From NCBI GenBank assembly GCA_013003805.1, contig JABDII010000562.1, positions 1-8,957 of the forward strand: a DNA stretch of 8,957 nt, read 5' to 3'. Below the pieces are notes generated by a model. It was given only the letters and a program-made list of their open reading frames with translations. It made no database searches and was not told the DNA's origin. Source of the stretch: Gemmatimonadales bacterium. Its GTDB lineage: Bacteria > Gemmatimonadota > Gemmatimonadetes > Gemmatimonadales > GWC2-71-9. The number at the start of each line of letters is the position of its first letter. Within the stretch, counting starts at the first letter, position 1. Below are positions 1 to 6,455 of this stretch, one piece after another. Position numbers and translations under genes: made by a program.

Positions 1-604
1 TGTGCCGCGCACCGATTCCGATGCCTTCTGCGTGGTTGAGGATGGTGAGCGCACGGTCCACGGCGGGCCAGTTGAGAAACGGCTCTCCCATCCCCATGAA
101 CACCACATTGGTGGGTTTGTCGGACTCTCGCGCCAGGACGATCTCGCGCAATTGGCCAACGATTTCGAAGGGACTCAAATGACGGCGGAATCCCATTTGT
201 CCGGTCGCGCAGAAGACGCATCCCAAGGCACAGCCTGCCTGAGAGGACACGCACAGGGTCCGACGCTTGCCCGCCGGGATGAGGACCGATTCGATCGTCT
301 CGCCGTCCGCGAGCCGCCAGAGATACTTCCGGGTTCCGTCTGACGACGTCTGCACTACCTCGGCGTTGAGACGGGGGAGGGGGACGGCGGCGTTGAGTGT
401 CGCTCGAAGACCCTTAGGCAACTCGGTCGCCTCGGTCCAACTCCCCACCGGGCGTTGCCACAGCCGGGCGATGAGTTGATCCACCCGGTAGCGTGGCAAG
501 CCTCGGTCGGAAACCCACTCGGCGAGTCGGCGCCGCGCCTGTGAAGGGGTCAGATCCAACAGCGTCTCCGGCGCGTCCGCGGCGCGAGCGATTCGTCTGG
601 GCAT
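1..604 (-). CDS. rlmN: RlmN, 23S rRNA A2503 / tRNA A37 C2-methyltransferase (partial, C-terminus off the left edge)
   Basis: Radical-SAM enzyme that methylates C2 of adenine 2503 in 23S rRNA and, in many bacteria, A37 of some tRNAs. Translating the minus strand from the ATG at 604-602 gives 201 residues before the window ends; the family is about 350-390 residues, so the C-terminal part with the resolving cysteine is missing only because of the edge. Seen directly: an N-terminal helical RNA-binding region (about 15-70, with LPRYRVDQL), the SSDGTRKYLW segment (87-96), the radical-SAM cluster C125-A-L-G-C129-V-F-C132 preceded by LCVSSQAG, and the SAM-binding GMGEP (171-175). The CxxxCxxC spacing separates RlmN/Cfr from ordinary radical-SAM enzymes; housekeeping neighbours favour RlmN over the resistance enzyme Cfr. 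The start is the only ATG that fits the family N-terminus; no Shine-Dalgarno precedes it. A GTG seven codons... six codons upstream (after a stretch reading VYLSGA) is the alternative. Transcribed divergently from aspS. Confidence 0.95.
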   Translation of the reverse strand, partial: MPRRIARAADAPETLLDLTPSQARRRLAEWVSDRGLPRYRVDQLIARLWQRPVGSWTEATELPKGLRATLNAAVPLPRLNAEVVQTSSDGTRKYLWRLADGETIESVLIPAGKRRTLCVSSQAGCALGCVFCATGQMGFRRHLSPFEIVGQLREIVLARESDKPTNVVFMGMGEPFLNWPAVDRALTILNHAEGIGIGARH

Positions 605-684
605 GGCGCCGGAAAGATACACTTCAGGGTGGCGGCATCCGGTCGGCGCTACGGGTGGGAAACAGGCTAACCATCACTCGTTGC

Positions 685-715
685 TTGACTTGCTCCCGCT
701 CTCTGCGGCCATTAC
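685..715 (+). promoter_or_regulatory. Candidate sigma70-type promoter for the aspS operon (weak)
   Basis: TTGACT at 685-690 matches five of six -35 consensus positions. The best -10 partner is CATTAC at 710-715 (three of six) with a long 19-base spacer, so the match is weak. It lies in the only non-coding stretch upstream of the six-gene train, between the divergent rlmN start (604) and aspS (781), so a promoter must be somewhere here. On the other strand, TATCTT (619-614) is the only -10-like string near rlmN. Inference only. Confidence 0.25.
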
Positions 716-780
716 GTTTCCCCCATGAGGCTCTGACTCCCTCCTTCGTCCCTCCGGCTGTTGAGGACCTTCCGCCTCGG

Positions 781-2577
781 ATGACCGCCTCTCCTCAAAT
801 GCGTTCTCATCATTGTGGTACGTTGACTTCTGGCGACGTGGGGCAGCCAGTGCGCCTCGGCGGCTGGGTCCATCGCCGCAGAGACCTGGGCGGCTTGGTC
901 TTCCTCGATCTGCGCGACCGGACCGGGCTGGTCCAGCTGTCGTGCGACCCGGACTACACCCCGCCGGATGTTATGGAACTCGCTGCCCGGGTCGGAGTGG
1001 AGCAAGTGCTTTTGGTGGAGGGGGAGGTGGCTCAGAGACCCGAGGCAGCTCGCGACCCCACGATGGGAACTCGCGAGATCGAGGTGGGGGTCCGCTCGCT
1101 CGAGGTCGTTGGGCCGGCAATCACGCCCCCAATCCAGGTCGCTTTCAAGGAGGGCGAGGCACTCCCGGCGGAGGAACTGAGGCTCAAGTATCGCATCCTG
1201 GATCTCCGGCGCCCCGAGCTGCAGCAAAACTTCGTGTTGCGGCATCGGTTGTTGCAGCGCGCGCGGCGAAGCATGTCAGACCAGGGATTCCTGGAAATTG
1301 AAACACCTATTTTGACGAAGCCGACTCCGGAAGGCGCTCGGGACTATCTCGTTCCGAGCCGACAGTATCCCGGCGAGTTCTACGCATTGCCCCAGTCACC
1401 ACAGATCTATAAGCAGCTGCTCATGGTGGCGGGTTTCGATCGTTACTTCCAGATCGCTCGCTGCTTTCGCGACGAAGACCTCCGGGCGGACCGGCAGCCG
1501 GAGTTCACCCAGATCGACCTCGAAGCATCGTTTGTGTCGCCTGAGGACGTGCAAGGATTCGTGGAGCAGGTGCTGGTCGATCTGTGGGACGAGGCGGGGC
1601 ATCGTATCGATCAGCCGTTTCCCCGTCTCTCCTATGTAGATGCGATGGAGCGATTCGGGCTCGATAAGCCCGACCTCCGCTACGGGTGGGAGATACGTGA
1701 TCTGACTGGTGCGGTGGCGGAGGGCGGAGCCGATGGCGGTGCTGGGAGTCCAGCCCCGTTCGTTGTTGAGGCCTTGGCGGACGGTGGCCGGCTCCGCGGC
1801 ATCATGGTTCCGGGCGGCGCCGAGTTCACTCGCCGAGAGATCGACGGGCTCACCCAGCTTGCCCGGGATGCTGGGGCGGGCGGGCTCATCTGGGCCCGTC
1901 GCCGGGATGCCGAGTGGGAAGGTCAGGGGGTGAAGGCCCTAGGCGCCGACTCGGCTTCCCGGATCGAAGCACCACCGGGTGACCTGCTCCTTGCAGCGGC
2001 TGGTCCAGACGATGTGACGTCGGGCGTCCTCGCGGCCGTGCGTGCAGGGCTCATCGGCCGTCCCGATGCGCGCCCATCGAGCGAGCATGCATTCTGTTGG
2101 GTGGTGGATTTTCCACTCTTCGAGCGCGACCCGGAGTCGGGAGAACCGGTGCCTGCCCATCACCCGTTCACGGCTCCGCATCCCGATGACCTCGAGTTGC
2201 TGAAGCGCGCTCCCACCCGGTGCCGGTCCACGCATTATGATGTGGTGTATAACGGCAACGAGTTGGGCAGCGGCTCGATTCGAATCACGGATATCGAATT
2301 GCAGCGGACGATCTTCCGGCAACTCGGGATCTCCGAGTCCGACATCGGGCGCCGCTTTGGGTTCTTGCTCGATGGCTTGCAGTTTGGGGCGCCTCCGCAC
2401 GGGGGGTTCGCGATTGGATTCGACCGGGTGGTCATGCTCCTGGCAGGTGCAGAGTCGTTGCGCGAAGTCATCGCGTTTCCCAAGACCGCGCGCGGCCAGG
2501 CGCTGTTCGAAGGCGCCCCCACACCGGTCGACCCACAGGAGATTTCGGAGCTCAATTTGGAGCTCAAACGCCAATGA
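781..2577 (+). CDS. aspS: Aspartyl-tRNA synthetase (class IIb)
   Basis: Charges tRNA-Asp with aspartate in the cytosol. The protein has 598 residues, normal for bacterial AspRS (about 590). Domains in order: OB-fold anticodon-binding domain (about 7-115, with GWVHRRRDLGG at 28-38), the catalytic core with motif 1 around LEIETP (about 171) running into the TPEGARDYLVPSR aspartate-loop signature, motif 2 from R221 (RYFQIARCFRDEDLRADRQ), the bacterial GAD insertion domain (about 305-430), the conserved HHPFT segment, and motif 3 GGFAIGFDR (541-549). The frame is open back to 493, but that stretch is antisense to rlmN and has no family match. I chose ATG 781: GAGGA lies at 763-767, 13 bases upstream, whereas ATG 799, where family homology begins (MRSHHCG), has no ribosome-binding site. 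Its stop overlaps the ATG of the next gene (ATGA), suggesting coupling. Leu36 and Ala89, at known tRNA-specificity positions, are discussed in the findings. Confidence 0.97.
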   Translation: MTASPQMRSHHCGTLTSGDVGQPVRLGGWVHRRRDLGGLVFLDLRDRTGLVQLSCDPDYTPPDVMELAARVGVEQVLLVEGEVAQRPEAARDPTMGTREIEVGVRSLEVVGPAITPPIQVAFKEGEALPAEELRLKYRILDLRRPELQQNFVLRHRLLQRARRSMSDQGFLEIETPILTKPTPEGARDYLVPSRQYPGEFYALPQSPQIYKQLLMVAGFDRYFQIARCFRDEDLRADRQPEFTQIDLEASFVSPEDVQGFVEQVLVDLWDEAGHRIDQPFPRLSYVDAMERFGLDKPDLRYGWEIRDLTGAVAEGGADGGAGSPAPFVVEALADGGRLRGIMVPGGAEFTRREIDGLTQLARDAGAGGLIWARRRDAEWEGQGVKALGADSASRIEAPPGDLLLAAAGPDDVTSGVLAAVRAGLIGRPDARPSSEHAFCWVVDFPLFERDPESGEPVPAHHPFTAPHPDDLELLKRAPTRCRSTHYDVVYNGNELGSGSIRITDIELQRTIFRQLGISESDIGRRFGFLLDGLQFGAPPHGGFAIGFDRVVMLLAGAESLREVIAFPKTARGQALFEGAPTPVDPQEISELNLELKRQ

Positions 2578-3566
2578 CCAATCGAGATCCTGTCCCTTCA
2601 CCGGCGACTCCAGCATCCCAGAAACGCCTCGCCGCCGAAGGGGCGGACCCCTTGCTGCTCGCCGGCGTCAATGACGCCAATCTCCTTGAGTTGCAGCGGG
2701 CACTCGGAGTGCGGGCCTCACTTCGCGGAGACACGTTGACGTTAGATGGAGGCGCGGAGGTCATGAAGCGCGCCGTGGCGGTCGCCGAAGAGATGATCGA
2801 CCTCGCTCGCATGGGAGTGACGGTCGGCCCCGATGATGTGGTACGCCTGGTGGAGGACGGGACGCTTCCTGTGGCAGCGGCCGGGGCAAGTGCGAGTGGA
2901 GGGGAGCTCAAAATCGTGCTCCCCGGCATTCGCCGCCCGATCTCGCCGAAAACGAAGGGGCAGCGGGAGTACCTCGAGGCGATGACGACGCACGACATTG
3001 TCGTGTCCATTGGGCCGGCGGGGACCGGAAAGACGTACCTGGCCGTCGCCAAGGCCGTCGAGGCATTGGCGCGCAAGCGCGTCCGGCGCATCATCCTGGC
3101 CCGGCCCGCGGTGGAGGCCGGGGAATCGCTGGGGTTCCTCCCTGGCGATCTTCAAGCCAAGGTCGATCCCTACCTCCGCCCGCTGTATGACGCACTCGAG
3201 GACATGATGCCGCACGACCGGGTGCAACGGGCCCTCGAACATCGCGTCATCGAGATCGCACCGTTGGCCTACATGCGAGGCCGGACGCTGTCAGACGCCT
3301 TCATCATTTTGGACGAGGCCCAGAACGCCACGGGTGCTCAGATGAAGATGTTTCTGACTCGATTGGGCGTGAACAGCATGACCGTGGTCACCGGGGACAA
3401 GACTCAGATCGACTTGTCGGTCCAGGAATCCGGATTGCTTCAAATCGAGCGAATTCTTCCCGGAGTCGAGGGAATTGCCTTTTGCTACTTGAGCGGGGCG
3501 GATGTGGTCCGGCATCGCCTCGTCCGTCAGATCATCCGCGCCTACGCGGAGGATCAAGGGACCTGA
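2574..3566 (+). CDS. ybeZ: PhoH-family ATPase (YbeZ-like)
   Basis: P-loop ATPase of the PhoH/YbeZ family, cytosolic, functionally tied to YbeY and rRNA/RNA metabolism; the family has a predicted or demonstrated RNA-helicase-like fold, but its precise reaction is not settled. The protein has 330 residues against about 346 in E. coli YbeZ. Seen: a short proline-rich leader (1-20), an N-terminal KH-like region (about 27-85), a less conserved linker, then the PhoH ATPase domain (about 125-325) with Walker A GPAGTGKT at 147-154, the ILARPAVEAGESLGFLPGD block typical of PhoH, Walker B with IILDEAQN (D247, E248), and the VTGDKTQIDL sensor-like motif. The start codon overlaps the aspS stop by four bases; the nearest ribosome-binding candidate, GGAG at 2559-2562, is 11 bases away, so translation probably relies on coupling to aspS. 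The next gene is ybeY, the classical partner, which supports the YbeZ assignment over a stand-alone phosphate-starvation PhoH. Confidence 0.95.
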   Translation: MTNRDPVPSPATPASQKRLAAEGADPLLLAGVNDANLLELQRALGVRASLRGDTLTLDGGAEVMKRAVAVAEEMIDLARMGVTVGPDDVVRLVEDGTLPVAAAGASASGGELKIVLPGIRRPISPKTKGQREYLEAMTTHDIVVSIGPAGTGKTYLAVAKAVEALARKRVRRIILARPAVEAGESLGFLPGDLQAKVDPYLRPLYDALEDMMPHDRVQRALEHRVIEIAPLAYMRGRTLSDAFIILDEAQNATGAQMKMFLTRLGVNSMTVVTGDKTQIDLSVQESGLLQIERILPGVEGIAFCYLSGADVVRHRLVRQIIRAYAEDQGT

Positions 3567-4051
3567 TGCCGGCAGGGCAGCACCGGGGTCCCCCGAACGC
3601 GCTGAGCCGTGCGGTGAGGGGCGGGTTGAGGGGCTCGAGCGATGTCCTGGTCAGCGGACGCCGCCGTCCTCTGGCGGAAGACCGGGTCGAGCACATCGTT
3701 CGAACGGTCCTAGGGGGAGAGAACCAAGACGCTCAGATCTCGATCACATTCCTGGGTCGGGACGCCATGCGGCGGCTCAACGCCCAATACCTTGGGATGC
3801 ACCGTCCGACCGACGTGGTGGCCTTCCGGCTTCCCGAGCCCGATGGCAGGCTGGTTGGGGACGTGTATGTCTGCCCCTGGGTCGCGGAACGCGAGGCCCG
3901 CTCGCGCGGGATTTCGCTCGAGGAGGAACTGACGCGGTTGATCATTCACGGAGCATTGCATGTGCTGGGGTATGACCATCCGGCCGGCTCGGAACGGACC
4001 GCGTCTCCAATGTGGGAGCGACAGGAACGGTATGTGAGGTCGCTCACGTGA
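3566..4051 (+). CDS. ybeY: YbeY, endoribonuclease for rRNA maturation
   Basis: Zinc-dependent single-strand endoribonuclease of the UPF0054 family, acting in 16S rRNA 3'-end maturation and ribosome quality control. The metal site is complete: H128-G-A-L-H132-V-L-G-Y-D-H138, the family HxxxHxxxxxH. Also visible are the conserved arginine in MRRLN followed by the PTDVVAF strand. The protein has 161 residues (E. coli 155), with about 25 Gly/Arg-rich residues ahead of the first family strand, so the true start could be a little downstream. I chose ATG 3566 because it overlaps the ybeZ stop as TGATG and has AAGGG at 3556-3560 five bases away. The stop overlaps the GTG of the following CorC-like gene. 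The order ybeZ-ybeY-corC-like is the same as in E. coli and many other bacteria, which independently supports the call. Confidence 0.97.
   Translation: MPAGQHRGPPNALSRAVRGGLRGSSDVLVSGRRRPLAEDRVEHIVRTVLGGENQDAQISITFLGRDAMRRLNAQYLGMHRPTDVVAFRLPEPDGRLVGDVYVCPWVAEREARSRGISLEEELTRLIIHGALHVLGYDHPAGSERTASPMWERQERYVRSLT
4034..4040 (+). promoter_or_regulatory. Ribosome-binding site deciding the GTG start at 4048
   Basis: GTGAGGT lies seven bases upstream of GTG 4048, inside the end of ybeY. It favours GTG 4048 over the in-frame ATG at 4012, which would add 12 non-homologous residues and a 40-base overlap with ybeY. Confidence 0.55.
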
Positions 4052-5259
4052 CCGAGTTTCTACAAAGTTGGGTCGCCCCGGTGGCGGCCGTCATCCTGAC
4101 GCTGTGGGCAGCTTGGGTCGCGGTCGCGGCGGAATCGGACGAGGATCTGCCGCGCGCGCTCGAAGGCCGCATGCCCACGGGTGGCGGCACGCTGCCGCTC
4201 GCCCGCGCGTTGCACGTGGTCCATCTCTCACTCTTGGTCTTGGCTGGGGTGGCTGCCGGAGCGGCGGTGTCGTGGTGGGCCTGGTCTTCCATGGGTCAAC
4301 TCATCCGTCTCGGACTCGTGGTGGGCTTGGTCTGGGTCATCGGCGATCTGTTGCCTCGGGCCCTGGCCGCGATTGAACCCGGCCTGACGAGCCCGGCCCG
4401 CCGCATGGCTGTCCGCACCCTTCCCCCGTTTGCTCCGCTCTTCCGTCTCGTGGAGTGGGCCGACACCAATAGGCGCGCGGGCGACAGGCAGGCCGAGCAG
4501 CGACATCTCGTGGCGGCCGAGCGCGAGATGCTCATGGGGGTCTTTTCGTTAGCCGAGAAGACCGTGTTGGAAGTCATGACCCCCCGGATCGACATCGTCG
4601 CCGTGGACAAATCCGACACGTTCGATGCCGTGGTCACGTCCTTCCGAAGCGCGGAGCACTCCCGGCTCTTGGTCCTCGATGGGAATCCCGATGACGTGGT
4701 CGGAGTCGTCTACGCGAAGGATCTCCTCGCCACATTGTCCCAGTCAGTCGACGCGCGAGAGCACTGGACCAGTCTCATCCGGCCAGCGGTGTTCGTCCCG
4801 GAAGGCAAGTCACTCGACCGGCAGCTGCACGATTTCCAGCGCGGTCCCCGACATCTCGCGGTCGTGGTGGATGAGTACGGCGGGACAGCCGGCATCGTGA
4901 CGCTGGAGGACATTCTCGAAGAAGTCGTCGGAGAGATTCGAGATGAATACGATACGGATGAAGTCGCCCCGATCCAGGAAGTAGGAGATGGAAGCCTCGC
5001 GGTGCAGGGCGGGGTCGCCCTCGCTGAGCTGGAGGCTGTCCTCGAACACAGCTTCGGCCGCGAAGACGTGAGCACAGTTGGCGGCCTCGTGTTTGCCGAA
5101 TTCGGCCGAGTCCCACGCACCGGTGAATCCGTCGTGCTGCCTGGGTACGCTCTCCACGTTGAGCAAATGATAGGGCGGCGGGTCAAGTGGGTCCGCCTTC
5201 ATCCCGTCCCGCCCACCGCGGAGCCCGAGGCGAGTACGGCCCGGGAGCATCGCCAATGA
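4048..5259 (+). CDS. DUF21/CBS/CorC-type membrane protein, first of a tandem pair
   Basis: Member of the CNNM/CorC (TlyC/HlyC-like) family, associated with Mg2+/Co2+ export or its regulation; predicted inner-membrane protein of 403 residues. Domains: three hydrophobic segments (about 9-28, 58-79, 85-107) that form a shortened DUF21-like region ending in GDLLPRALA (99-107, the place of the family GEIIPK motif), then a CBS pair starting at EVMTPR (175-180) and continuing through HLAVVVDEYGGTAGIVTLEDILEE (from 269), then the C-terminal CorC_HlyC domain (about 315-395). The acidic GEIRDEYD after the second CBS repeat is typical. The GTG start overlaps the ybeY stop by four bases. Its position matches ybeX/corC of E. 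coli, which however lacks membrane segments. The membrane domain is poorer in conserved residues than usual, so transport activity is uncertain; it may be a regulator or a heterodimer subunit with the next gene. Family assignment is firm, function is inferred. Confidence 0.9.
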   Translation: MTEFLQSWVAPVAAVILTLWAAWVAVAAESDEDLPRALEGRMPTGGGTLPLARALHVVHLSLLVLAGVAAGAAVSWWAWSSMGQLIRLGLVVGLVWVIGDLLPRALAAIEPGLTSPARRMAVRTLPPFAPLFRLVEWADTNRRAGDRQAEQRHLVAAEREMLMGVFSLAEKTVLEVMTPRIDIVAVDKSDTFDAVVTSFRSAEHSRLLVLDGNPDDVVGVVYAKDLLATLSQSVDAREHWTSLIRPAVFVPEGKSLDRQLHDFQRGPRHLAVVVDEYGGTAGIVTLEDILEEVVGEIRDEYDTDEVAPIQEVGDGSLAVQGGVALAELEAVLEHSFGREDVSTVGGLVFAEFGRVPRTGESVVLPGYALHVEQMIGRRVKWVRLHPVPPTAEPEASTAREHRQ

Positions 5260-6455
5260 CGTGGGCAGTGCTGGCGATCGGCTTGTGCCTGACGGTCTTC
5301 GGTGCTACGGCCGGTGCGGCCTTGGTTGCGATCAGTCGCGTCGAGCTCACTCGGGCCGCGTCACGGCAACTCCGAGGAGCCGCGGGCGCCCTCACCCGTC
5401 TGGGTCGGCTCGATACGCTCCTCGCGGCCGCCTCGACGACCACGGCCTTCGGCGTCGTCATCCTCGGCGCCGCCTTGCCGGCGGCCTTTTCCGGTTCGCG
5501 GTGGTGGCTCCTGGCACTCATCGGCATGTTCATCGCCGTGCCGTTGGTTCTCTTTGGGGGGTATCTCTTTCCCCGGCGCGTGACGCAGCCTCGAGCACAA
5601 GCGGTAGCCGGGTATGTGATTCCGATCCTCGAGGTGTGGGCTGGAGTGCTGCGGTGGCTCTTGCCCGTGAGGCGGGGCGGCCGGGCGCATGAGTTGCGGT
5701 CGCTATGGCGCGAGGGCGCCGCCGTCGGACTCGATGTGGAATCGGATCTCCAGATGGTTGGCGGGGTAATGACGTTCACGGAGCGCCCTGCTCGAGAAGC
5801 GATGACCCCGCGAACCGACATCGTTGCGGTGGAAGAGGGTGCGTCGCTCGAGGACATCACCCAATTGTTCAACCAAAGCGGCTACACCCGCATTCCGATC
5901 TATCGCGGCACGCTGGATGATGTGATCGGCATGTTGCACGCCTTCGATCTCTTCAAGCTCGCCCCGGGGGAGCCGCTGCCGATTCGGCCGGTAGCGGTCG
6001 CGCCCGCCAGTCGTTCCTGTGTGGACCTGCTGCTCGATATGCAGCGGGAGCGGCGTCATCTCGCCGTTGTGCTGGACGAATTCGGAGGTACGTTGGGCAT
6101 TGCCACGCTCGAGGACCTCCTCGAGGAACTCGTCGGAGAGATCTTCGACGAGCACGATGAACAGCAGGGTACGGCCGACGCCGCGGGTGCCGAGGCGATG
6201 CTGCTCGAGACCGATGGCTCGACACCGCTCTCGACCCTCGAGGAACGCTTCGGGGTCTCGCTCGCCGGCGCTCGCTCGAAGACCATAGGTGGGCTCCTGA
6301 CGGAGCTCGCCGGCCGGATTCCCAGACCGGGCGAGCGATTCGTGATCCACGACCTGGAGTTCGACGTCCTGGAAGCGACTCCCGCGAGGCTCGAACGTGT
6401 CCTGATCCGCCCCGGTCCCGTCCGCGCGGTCCGACTACTGAAGGAGACCCAGTGA
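5256..6455 (+). CDS. DUF21/CBS/CorC-type membrane protein, second of a tandem pair
   Basis: Second CNNM/CorC-family protein, 399 residues, with the same architecture as its upstream neighbour: membrane segments at about 2-26, 55-77, 83-105 and 117-135; then a CBS pair beginning at EAMTPR (181-186) and running through HLAVVLDEFGGTLGIATLEDLLEE (from 268) to an acidic GEIFDEHD; then a CorC_HlyC domain (about 310-392). The N-terminal segment, FGATAGAALVAISRVEL, aligns by pattern with the DUF21 opening (usually FSGSE-A-L-S-x-S-R), but the Ser/Glu are replaced, and GGYLFPRRV stands where GEIIPK is expected. The ATG overlaps the previous stop (ATGA), with GGGAG at 5243-5247 eight bases upstream. The membrane parts of the two tandem proteins look hardly alike while the CBS parts are clearly similar, so this is an old duplication or a pairing of two subfamilies. 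Probable role: Mg2+/divalent-cation homeostasis, possibly as a heterodimer. Function inferred. Confidence 0.9.
   Translation: MTWAVLAIGLCLTVFGATAGAALVAISRVELTRAASRQLRGAAGALTRLGRLDTLLAAASTTTAFGVVILGAALPAAFSGSRWWLLALIGMFIAVPLVLFGGYLFPRRVTQPRAQAVAGYVIPILEVWAGVLRWLLPVRRGGRAHELRSLWREGAAVGLDVESDLQMVGGVMTFTERPAREAMTPRTDIVAVEEGASLEDITQLFNQSGYTRIPIYRGTLDDVIGMLHAFDLFKLAPGEPLPIRPVAVAPASRSCVDLLLDMQRERRHLAVVLDEFGGTLGIATLEDLLEELVGEIFDEHDEQQGTADAAGAEAMLLETDGSTPLSTLEERFGVSLAGARSKTIGGLLTELAGRIPRPGERFVIHDLEFDVLEATPARLERVLIRPGPVRAVRLLKETQ
6441..6447 (+). promoter_or_regulatory. Strong ribosome-binding site for mgtE
   Basis: AAGGAGA ends four bases before GTG 6452 and is the best Shine-Dalgarno match in the operon. 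It fixes the GTG as the start and suggests that mgtE can be translated independently of, and perhaps more strongly than, the coupled genes upstream. Confidence 0.65.

Noticed and set aside
2..343. 113-codon plus-strand frame at the left edge
   Set aside because: It lies wholly opposite rlmN, whose CxxxCxxC and GMGEP motifs show that the minus strand is the coding one.
493..780. In-frame 96-codon upstream extension of aspS
   Set aside because: Its first part is antisense to rlmN, its residues are Arg/Pro-rich with no AspRS match, and AspRS homology starts at MRSHHCG (799). It is open by chance.
2547..2567. Direct repeat GGAGCTCAA (two copies, three bases apart) at the end of aspS
   Set aside because: It encodes the helical C-terminal tail (ELNLELK) and is explained by repeated Glu-Leu codons. 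No sign of a regulatory role beyond a weak ribosome-binding site for ybeZ.
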